NCBI GenBank assembly: GCA_026391235.1
Contig: JAPLDV010000566.1
Span: 1 to 8,558 of the forward strand
Source: Bacteroidia bacterium
GTDB taxonomy: Bacteria; Bacteroidota; Bacteroidia; Bacteroidales; UBA12481
Direction of reading: 5' to 3'
DNA length: 8,558 bases
Notes under the pieces: model-generated
What the model saw: the letters and a program-made list of their open reading frames with translations, nothing else
Told to the model about the DNA's origin: nothing
Database searches by the model: none
Position numbers and translations under genes: made by a program
In this document: positions 1 to 6,226 of the stretch, in pieces
How the letters are laid out: each line of letters opens with the position of its first letter
Numbering within the stretch: position 1 is the stretch's first letter

Positions 1-1106
1 CTGAACCTTAATACGATAACACCAACAACCGACATAATGGTAAAGAGGCTTAATGAGAAACCAAGCAGGGTCATGATCTGGTCAAAAGTTGATGTGATGA
101 TCAGTCCTATGGAGATAACAGTCAGCAAGATTGTTCCATAGATCGGGGATCCATGTTTATTTTCGATCCCCAGTAGCCGCAAGAGTTTATAATCATTTGC
201 CAGTGCCTGGGTAACCCTGGGACCGAATATCAGAAGAGAGTTAATGGTGGCGATCAACCCTATCGATATCAGGCTCGCAACAAATTTCCCGCCAGATGAC
301 CCAAAAATATTCCCGGCAGCGAGGAAGGCAACATCGACCCTACCTTCGAGATCCGCCAGCGGAACCGTATACAGAAAAACAAAGTTCATCAGAGTGTACA
401 GGGTCATGACTATCAATGTCCCGGTAATCAGGACCTTTGGCAGGTTTCGAACGGGATCTTTAATCTGATGCGTGATATAGGTTGCAGAATTCCAGCCGGA
501 ATAGGCAAATGATACATATACCAGGGAAATGGCAAAAGCCGGACTGAATACTTGTTTGAAATCTGATGGTTGAGCGGTGAGGCTAAAACTGCTGTGAGGA
601 CCGGCGATCAGCCCTGCTATGCATAAAAGCAGGATCAGCAGGATGTTAAGTCCGGTTGTAACAAAATTGAAATTAACCCCCGATTTAAAACTGCTCAGAT
701 TGATCAGGCTGAGGATTACAATGACCGATACAGTAATAATCATCGGGGAGACGGGGACCAGGTTTCCGGCATAGCAACCGAGGGCAATGGCAGCAATTGC
801 CATCGGAGCAGCAAAACCGATCGTTATTGAAATAAAGCCTGACATGAATCCTATAGCCGGGTGAAAAATCCGCGACAAGAAAATGTATTCACCTCCTGAT
901 TTGGGTATTCTGGCTGCCAGCTCGCCGTAAGTAAGGGCGCCGCACAATGCTACTAATCCTCCGGTTATCCAGATGAATAGCAGAGCCAATACCGAATGTA
1001 CTCCTGCAACCTGCAAGCCGAGACTGGTATACACACCGGTCCCGATCATGTTTGACACCACTATGGCAATGGCTCTTGAAGGTTTTATAAGTTTGGGCTG
1101 ATCCAC
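1..1106 (-). CDS. APC-superfamily amino-acid permease (3' end beyond left edge)
   Basis: Inner-membrane amino-acid transporter of the APC superfamily, closest in appearance to the SLC7/LAT-like exchangers and permeases. I translated the minus strand by hand; 368 codons are visible. The first helix carries the unwound substrate-binding motif GTGVY (residues 22-26) within SNMIGTGVYTSLG. A conserved TYGELAARIPKSGGEY segment follows helix 2. The helix 6 signature FAYSGWN is at about 200-206, followed by the loop IKDPVRNLP at 215-223. Roughly ten hydrophobic segments can be counted, ending in a VIVLRF-like segment, so about two helices and the C-terminus should lie off the left edge. The start is inferred as GTG at 1106: the frame meets an in-frame TGA nine codons upstream and has no ATG before helix 1, and GTG gives a normal short N-terminus (DQPKLIKPSRA). 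No good ribosome binding site is visible. The substrate cannot be told from sequence. It begins 36 bp after the ankyrin frame and may be co-transcribed with it. Confidence 0.93.
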   Translation of the reverse strand, partial: MDQPKLIKPSRAIAIVVSNMIGTGVYTSLGLQVAGVHSVLALLFIWITGGLVALCGALTYGELAARIPKSGGEYIFLSRIFHPAIGFMSGFISITIGFAAPMAIAAIALGCYAGNLVPVSPMIITVSVIVILSLINLSSFKSGVNFNFVTTGLNILLILLLCIAGLIAGPHSSFSLTAQPSDFKQVFSPAFAISLVYVSFAYSGWNSATYITHQIKDPVRNLPKVLITGTLIVMTLYTLMNFVFLYTVPLADLEGRVDVAFLAAGNIFGSSGGKFVASLISIGLIATINSLLIFGPRVTQALANDYKLLRLLGIENKHGSPIYGTILLTVISIGLIITSTFDQIMTLLGFSLSLFTIMSVVGVIVLRF

Positions 1107-1142
1107 CGGTCGGTAGTTTTGGGTTCAGGTTTCTGATAATTC

Positions 1143-1328
1143 TTACTTTTTTGGTTTAAATAGCTCAATTAATGCTTTGTCTCCAATCTCATTGGCCATA
1201 TCCATCGCCGATTTGCCCTGTTTGTTTTTTATTTCCGGATCGGCCCCGTAATCGATGTACATTTTCAGCTTATCCAATGCAATACCCCAGCAGGATTCAT
1301 TGGCACTGCCGCCGAAATAGGAGGTCAT
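1143..1328 (-). CDS. Small ankyrin-repeat protein, or 3' remnant of a larger ankyrin gene
   Basis: A 61-codon frame with clear ankyrin character in its C-terminal half: DYGADPEIKNKQGKSAMDMA matches the end of one repeat (GAD, then N-x-x-G-x-[ST]-A) and the first helix of the next, and ALIELF fits the second helix. Only about one and a half repeats are present, fewer than normally needed for a stable ankyrin stack. The frame stays open upstream to an in-frame TAA at 1386-1388, inside the end of the preceding gene, but has no ATG before the one at 1328. The A-rich stretch just ahead of that ATG is compatible with a Bacteroidota translation start. It lies 52 bp after the VCBS protein and 36 bp before the permease. 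It could be a genuine small protein-binding module or the tail of a truncated ankyrin gene. The ankyrin assignment is fairly secure; status as an intact gene is not. Confidence 0.55.
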   Translation of the reverse strand: MTSYFGGSANESCWGIALDKLKMYIDYGADPEIKNKQGKSAMDMANEIGDKALIELFKPKK

Positions 1329-1380
1329 ATATTTTTGTGTTAAATTGGTGTTCTCATGATTGATTTCCCTGGTTGATTCC

Positions 1381-3441
1381 TCAGTTTAGAAAAACCTTTA
1401 TCGCGGAGGTTCCACTTTGTGAACCGGTGACACTTATCAGGTATATTCCTGATTTTAAGGATAGATTGTCGCTGTTGACTGTCAGGTCCATAACCCGGTC
1501 GATCATCGGGCCCTGATATATCGGATATAAAATTCTACCATTAATATCAATAACCCTGACATATAAATGTTCACCCGGTATAGCTGTGATCCTAATCCTG
1601 GTATTCATCCCTGATCCGATTATTGATACGGATGATTGGTTAAAGTTGTTGTTTGGCATATCTTCTCTGTGATTAAGATAGTTTGCTGAATCGATGTAAT
1701 TCATGCACCGGATAGTCAGATCCGGCAGTTCATCAATCATATAGTCGGATTCCGGTCCGTTAAAAGAAAATAGCTTGATCAATTTTCCATCCTGCCACAG
1801 GCGGTCGGCAAAAGCCTCAACATTAGGATAATACTGATTTGAAAGGCTTGAGGCTATAGCCAAAGGACTTGATGTTTTTCCCGACCATTCAGCGGCAAGG
1901 AAGGATTGGATTTCCGGATTGACGGCAATGGCACCTTTGACTTTATAAATTCCTGCCTGAGTGCCCTGAAGTACGGGTTTACCCTGGCACGCTGCACCCA
2001 TAAGGTATATTCTTGCAGTATCAATTGAAAACCGGGTTTTGGCATAGCTGATGATCTCGTTGATCTGCAATGGATTTGCAAACTGATAATCAGGCTGAAC
2101 CGCTCCCGGAAAATCAGGAGTCAGGATGATTGTATTCCTCGATTCTGATACCGGGATCAGATAATCCCTGAACATGGAGAACGACTTTGAATCACCTTCA
2201 CCCGGCAGTGCGATGAGCAATTCATAAACTGATGTTTCGCTGTATCCTTCGGGCAGGAAAATTCCGGTATTCATTTTCCCGCCTGAATAATTCAGGTAAG
2301 AGTCCATGCGGCCTGCAGGATGGTTTTCGTACCATCTGATCTCGTTTCCGCTATCTCCGCCCGCTACTACGTCCATATCCAGATCGCCGTCGAGATCGCC
2401 TGCAAATGCCATCCAGGGTTGAACTAAGCCTGTATCAATGGTCCGTTTGCGCCAGGTCAGAGCTTTCCCATCGGTATTTTCATACCATACGACCTGGTTT
2501 GAAAGATATCCTGTTGTAACTATATCCAGATCCCCGTCGAGGTCCATATCTTTTGCTTCTCCCACACAGGAGGTGTTAAGCTGATTATCAACAGTATGCA
2601 CAATCCATCCAGAAAAATCGGACCCGGTATTCTCCCACCATTTCAATAAACCTGCACTGTATGCCCAGCCAATAATATCCAATTTCCCGTCCTGGTTCAG
2701 GTCCACCACCTCAACGCGGTGGGCTCCGGTAAATCCGGTTACCAGATCAAAGGGTTGCCACTGAACCGGGTTTCCACCAAGATTGTGCCAGATGGTAATT
2801 TTATTCCCGGCAAAGGCACCGCCAACAATATCAGCCTTCCCATCACCGTCGAGATCACCGGCAGCCACCGTCCGCGATCCGCTGAATGAATTGGTAATCT
2901 GCAGCTTTGGCCAGATTGTTGAAGCCGGACCAGGATTGTGAAACAATAAAACCTCATTGTTGGTTACGGCCGCAACTAAAGCATCATCGAAACCATCGCC
3001 ATCCATATCCCAGACAAACAATTCATGTGCCTCGCCGCATTGGTTGCTAATGAGCCTTTTCTCCCACACCTGGTTGCCCAGGTTACGGTACCAGAATAAA
3101 CTATTGTCGTTCCAGGAGGTAGCTACCAGGTCGGTTTTGCCGTCTTTGTCGATATCCCTGGCCGCAACCGACAGGCATCTTTTGATGGATGCATCCACGG
3201 TATGCGACAGCCATTTCAGCGGTTTCCCGCCCTGATTCTCGATCCAGAACAGCCCGGTCAATCCTGATCCGGCCAGAATATCCAGATCACCATCCTGATC
3301 CACATCAGCCAGGCCAAGGCCGGCAGATTGAGTAAAAGGTTTGGCAACCTCATGTTTTTCAAATGCGACCTGACCTTCGGCTGATATGGCCAAACTCAGA
3401 AAAATGGCCGGCAGTGTGAGTAATTGTGTTTTTTTTTTCAT
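1381..3441 (-). CDS. T9SS-exported VCBS/FG-GAP propeller protein with a degenerate esterase-like domain
   Basis: A 686-residue secreted protein. Residues 1-24 form a signal peptide (KKK, hydrophobic core, cleavage near AEGQ). Seven VCBS/FG-GAP repeats follow, with calcium-loop motifs at about 46, 96, 145, 196, 247, 298 and 349 (DVDQDGDLD, DIDKDGKTD, DMDGDGFDD, DLDGDGKAD, DLNQDGKLD, DMDLDGDLD, DLDGDLDMD). The spacing of 49-51 residues fits a seven-bladed propeller. Residues about 390-590 resemble the PHB-depolymerase/esterase alpha/beta-hydrolase group (IFLPEGY, LLIALPGEG, RIYLMG), but the nucleophile elbow reads GAACQG instead of GxSxG and the other catalytic positions also look lost. Residues about 604-686 form a T9SS type A sorting domain (VRVIDINGRIL, LKSGIYLISV, final IKVFLN); the usual YPNP motif at its start is absent. 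The likely role is surface display or binding rather than catalysis, which is inference. It starts 183 bp after the preceding gene, so it may have its own promoter. Ten A residues follow the start codon. Confidence 0.93.
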   Translation of the reverse strand: MKKKTQLLTLPAIFLSLAISAEGQVAFEKHEVAKPFTQSAGLGLADVDQDGDLDILAGSGLTGLFWIENQGGKPLKWLSHTVDASIKRCLSVAARDIDKDGKTDLVATSWNDNSLFWYRNLGNQVWEKRLISNQCGEAHELFVWDMDGDGFDDALVAAVTNNEVLLFHNPGPASTIWPKLQITNSFSGSRTVAAGDLDGDGKADIVGGAFAGNKITIWHNLGGNPVQWQPFDLVTGFTGAHRVEVVDLNQDGKLDIIGWAYSAGLLKWWENTGSDFSGWIVHTVDNQLNTSCVGEAKDMDLDGDLDIVTTGYLSNQVVWYENTDGKALTWRKRTIDTGLVQPWMAFAGDLDGDLDMDVVAGGDSGNEIRWYENHPAGRMDSYLNYSGGKMNTGIFLPEGYSETSVYELLIALPGEGDSKSFSMFRDYLIPVSESRNTIILTPDFPGAVQPDYQFANPLQINEIISYAKTRFSIDTARIYLMGAACQGKPVLQGTQAGIYKVKGAIAVNPEIQSFLAAEWSGKTSSPLAIASSLSNQYYPNVEAFADRLWQDGKLIKLFSFNGPESDYMIDELPDLTIRCMNYIDSANYLNHREDMPNNNFNQSSVSIIGSGMNTRIRITAIPGEHLYVRVIDINGRILYPIYQGPMIDRVMDLTVNSDNLSLKSGIYLISVTGSQSGTSAIKVFLN
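2359..3306 (-). repeat. Seven tandem VCBS/FG-GAP repeats (51-codon period)
   Basis: These are protein-level repeats within the 686-residue cargo protein. Each unit ends in a D-x-D-x-D-G-x-x-D type calcium loop followed by a hydrophobic strand and a W-x-E/R-N type segment (for example FWIENQ, FWYRN, WWENTG, VWYENT, RWYENH). The loops recur every 49-51 residues. The seventh loop (DLDGDLDMD) has Leu where the other six have Gly, so its calcium site may be altered. Confidence 0.85.
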
Positions 3442-3604
3442 GTTTTCAGTTTTTTCGGGTGCAATTTATTCCGATAATAAGGCAGGTAAGGTTTTAATCG
3501 CCAGGCGGTCAGAAAAGGAAGCCAAAAGGAATAGCGAGCCAGGAATTTCGCTTTTTGTCAGTATCATACAATGAGTTAAATAAGAGCGCTAAGAAGAATT
3601 CATG

Positions 3605-3629
3605 AATAGTAAAAACTGAGTTTACTATT
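3605..3629. repeat. Perfect 9-bp inverted repeat overlapping the stop codon of the SBBP/TolB gene
   Basis: The arms are aatagtaaa (3605-3613) and tttactatt (3621-3629), separated by seven bases (aactgag). The TAG stop codon of the 853-residue gene (3625-3627) lies inside one arm. The transcript would form a hairpin at the very end of the coding region. It is AT-rich and no U tract follows, so it is not a textbook intrinsic terminator. It could instead protect the 3' end or attenuate read-through into the next gene. Confidence 0.4.
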
Positions 3630-6186
3630 GGAGCAATATCAACTTCCTGGTAATTAGGTTATTTTTAACTGAAAGTCGGTTGAAATAGGTTCCGGCACTC
3701 AGATTGCCCAGATCCAGATTCAATGAATGTTTTCCGGCACTCAGGTATCCGTTAATAATGGTTTTTACCACCTTCCCGTTTATATTCAGGATGTCAAGTT
3801 TAACGGGACCTTCCTGGTCAATAGTGAACCCAATGATTGTTCTTCCGTTTGTCGGGTTCGGATAGCTCTCCAAAAATGAAAAGCCTGATGTGCCGGCGGT
3901 TTTAGCTGAAGTAGATACCGGAGCCGGTTTCCAGGCTGGATTTATGTTGTGCATCTGCATGTTGACAAGCCGAACAGTTTGCGTACCGTCGGCGTTCATT
4001 ACTTTAATTTCATACCGCCCGTTAACCATAGAACTGTAAGCAATCCGCATCCCATCCGGCGACCAGTCGGGTTCACCATCTTCCCCGGGATTATTTGTCA
4101 GGCGTACCGGATTCGATCCGTCTGCTCTGATCACGTAGATTTCATGATCGCCGCTCCTGTTGGATTGGAAGGCAATCTTGCTTCCATCGGGTGACCACGC
4201 CGGCCACCAGTTCTCTGTTCCTTCGGCGCTGATTTCCGTCAGGCCGGTTCCGTCCGGATTGACGGTTGCGATACTTGTGCGATTATCGTGATGGTAAGCG
4301 ATCACTATTTTTGACCCATCGGGGGACCAGTGCGGACTGTCGCCGCTGAAACTGCCAACCCGGTGAATATTAGTACCATCGGCATTCATCATCCATAATT
4401 CAGCGCGATAATTTTCCTGCGAGTACCAACGGCCGAAAGCGATATTTTTTCCATCGGGCGACCAGGCGGGTGGTCCGTCGCAAACATTAGCGGTGTTGGT
4501 CAAGCGCTTTATGTTTTGGCCATCAGCATCCATGATGAACTCCGACCAGGTTAAATTGTCATAGTGGACATAATAGGCGATTTTTGAGCCATCCGGCGAC
4601 CAGGCGGGTCCGCACTCCCGTTGAGGGCTGTTTGTCAGCTTGGTTAATCCGGTGCCATCCGGATAAATCGTGTAAATCTCATTGTTGCCGTCGGATCCTG
4701 TATTTGAAAAAGCAAGCTGATTGAGGGTATCCGGCTCTACCTGGAACGAGAATTTTAGTAATGCCAGGTCGGTACCGCCAGCCGAACTAAGGTAAGCAGT
4801 GCCCGGGCCCGGATCCATGTCAACCCCCGATCCATTGAAGGTCATCACGGTATACAGATATCCGGCAATATCATAGGCCACCGGCCCACCGTTTTCATTT
4901 GCGCTCCCTCCGATAGTCATCGACCATACATATCTTCCGCCGGCATCATATTTTGCATAAAAGCTGTCGAAACCCCCGGCCGAAGTTACGCGTACCCCAT
5001 CAGCTCCGGGATCCAGATCGATGGTATTTAAAAAGTTTCCGCTCAGGTAGACATTGTCATCGCTATCCAGCGACAACCCGGTATAGTAGTCATCACCCGT
5101 GCCCCCGAATCCTTTCGCCCACAGAAGGCTGCCTCCTGCAGTGAATTTTGAAACGGATAAATCCCAGCCGCCTGCCGAACTGAGCAGCTTAATGCCTGAG
5201 CCGGGGTCGAAATCGATATTGGCTGATTTATATACTCCAAGCACAATAAGATTGCCTGAACCATCAATTTCAATATTACCCCCTATCTCATCGGCAGATC
5301 CTCCTGTTCTTTTAGCCCATAGATAGTTACCCGCAGCATCATATTTGGCCAGATACATATCATAGCCTCCGGCTGTACTTAAAAGGGCAGTTCCTGCACC
5401 GGGATCAAAATCTGCGTTCGTCGACATGAACGGGCCTGATAGATAGATATTTCCGGAATCATCGGTGTTTATGCTGTTGCCGACTTCGTATTGCGACCCT
5501 CCGGCTCTTTTAACCCACAAATAGTTACCAAATGGATCGAATTTGGCAAAGAAGAGGTCCCCGCCACCTGCATCAGTCATGGTAACGGTTCCGGGACCGG
5601 GATCAAAATCCACCGTGCCATTGAAGTAACCGGTAATAAAAACGTTGCCTGATTTATCTGTGTGAATATCGTGACACCCGTCATACCCTGTGCTGCCAAT
5701 ACTTTTTGCCCAGACATAGTTGCCATTGGTGTCATATTTTGCGAGGAAAATATCCGCAAACCCGGCTGAACCCAGGTTCACAGTGGCAGTACCGGGATCG
5801 AAATCACAGCTGGCCGACGAATACCAGCCGGCAATCAATACATTACCGGAAACATCCACCGTAATCTCGCCGGGAATATCTTCGCCTGCACCACCTATCT
5901 TTTTAGCCCAAATGTAATTGCCCGATGGATCGTATTTAGCGAAAAATATGTCAATACTTCCGTTGGACGAGATTAACGGGGCATTCCCGGCACCGGGATC
6001 AAAATCAACAGTTCCTTGAAATGTACCGGCCATGTAAATATTACCCTGATTGTCGGGAGCAATGGTCCTGCAGCTTTCCTGGGCGGTTCCGCCGATACGC
6101 TTTGCCCATTCAAATGTCTGGGCATCACTTATCGAGAACCCAATGGATAGAATGGATCCGGTTAGTAAAATCTGTCTGGTTTTCAT
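3625..6186 (-). CDS. T9SS-exported double-propeller protein: SBBP-type repeats fused to TolB/PD40 repeats
   Basis: An 853-residue secreted protein with a signal peptide at residues 1-22 (MKTRQ, hydrophobic core, SDAQ). Residues about 24-480 hold seven SBBP-like units of 65-67 residues, each with a W-A-K-R-x-G-G start, a G-N-x-[YVL] strand and a DFDPG motif at about 61, 128, 193, 259, 325, 390 and 456 (the last two are DLDPG and DMDPG). Residues about 488-755 hold six PD40/TolB-type units of 44-46 residues with W-S-P-D-G at 529, 575, 620, 664 and 708, and a degenerate W-K-P at 752, preceded by motifs such as MNADGT. This fits a seven-bladed plus a six-bladed propeller. Residues about 770-853 are a T9SS type A sorting domain (ESYPNPTNG, LDILNINGKVV, LSAGTYFNRLSV, ending KLILLQ). 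No enzymatic motif was seen, so protein or glycan binding at the cell surface is the reasonable inference. It starts 40 bp after the upstream cargo gene and is probably co-transcribed with it. No Shine-Dalgarno sequence is evident. Confidence 0.94.
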   Translation of the reverse strand: MKTRQILLTGSILSIGFSISDAQTFEWAKRIGGTAQESCRTIAPDNQGNIYMAGTFQGTVDFDPGAGNAPLISSNGSIDIFFAKYDPSGNYIWAKKIGGAGEDIPGEITVDVSGNVLIAGWYSSASCDFDPGTATVNLGSAGFADIFLAKYDTNGNYVWAKSIGSTGYDGCHDIHTDKSGNVFITGYFNGTVDFDPGPGTVTMTDAGGGDLFFAKFDPFGNYLWVKRAGGSQYEVGNSINTDDSGNIYLSGPFMSTNADFDPGAGTALLSTAGGYDMYLAKYDAAGNYLWAKRTGGSADEIGGNIEIDGSGNLIVLGVYKSANIDFDPGSGIKLLSSAGGWDLSVSKFTAGGSLLWAKGFGGTGDDYYTGLSLDSDDNVYLSGNFLNTIDLDPGADGVRVTSAGGFDSFYAKYDAGGRYVWSMTIGGSANENGGPVAYDIAGYLYTVMTFNGSGVDMDPGPGTAYLSSAGGTDLALLKFSFQVEPDTLNQLAFSNTGSDGNNEIYTIYPDGTGLTKLTNSPQRECGPAWSPDGSKIAYYVHYDNLTWSEFIMDADGQNIKRLTNTANVCDGPPAWSPDGKNIAFGRWYSQENYRAELWMMNADGTNIHRVGSFSGDSPHWSPDGSKIVIAYHHDNRTSIATVNPDGTGLTEISAEGTENWWPAWSPDGSKIAFQSNRSGDHEIYVIRADGSNPVRLTNNPGEDGEPDWSPDGMRIAYSSMVNGRYEIKVMNADGTQTVRLVNMQMHNINPAWKPAPVSTSAKTAGTSGFSFLESYPNPTNGRTIIGFTIDQEGPVKLDILNINGKVVKTIINGYLSAGKHSLNLDLGNLSAGTYFNRLSVKNNLITRKLILLQ
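3922..4725 (-). repeat. Six PD40/TolB-like propeller repeats
   Basis: C-terminal propeller of the 853-residue protein. The repeats are visible in the DNA too: on the plus strand, near-identical versions of ccatcsggcgaccagkcggg occur at 4052-4071, 4451-4470 and 4589-4608, encoding W-S-P-D-G. The sixth unit has lost SPDG (W-K-P), as expected where the domain ends and the linker to the sorting domain begins. Confidence 0.85.
4747..6117 (-). repeat. Seven tandem SBBP-type repeats (about 198-bp DNA period)
   Basis: N-terminal propeller of the 853-residue protein. On the plus strand the complement of the DFDPG codons appears as ccgggatcaaaatc or a close variant at 5993, 5792, 5597, 5399, 5201, 5006 and 4808, spaced 195-201 bp. 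Three copies (5993, 5597, 5399) are identical over 14 bases. The last two units diverge most (DLDPG, DMDPG). Confidence 0.85.
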
Positions 6187-6226
6187 GGAGATATTGGGTT
6201 CGTATGGTTGGTTAGATTTGGGTGTT

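Noticed and set aside
244..468. Plus-strand frame of 74 codons inside the permease
   Set aside because: It is antisense to conserved transmembrane coding sequence and shows no recognisable domain.
3386..3574. Plus-strand frame of 62 codons across the start of the VCBS gene and the gap behind it
   Set aside because: It overlaps a well-supported gene in antisense, resembles no family, and its hydrophobic start arises from the signal-peptide region read backwards.
4747..6117. Regular 198-bp spacing considered as a CRISPR array or satellite DNA
   Set aside because: The units are fully coding, in frame, and encode propeller blades; there are no short repeats with unique spacers.
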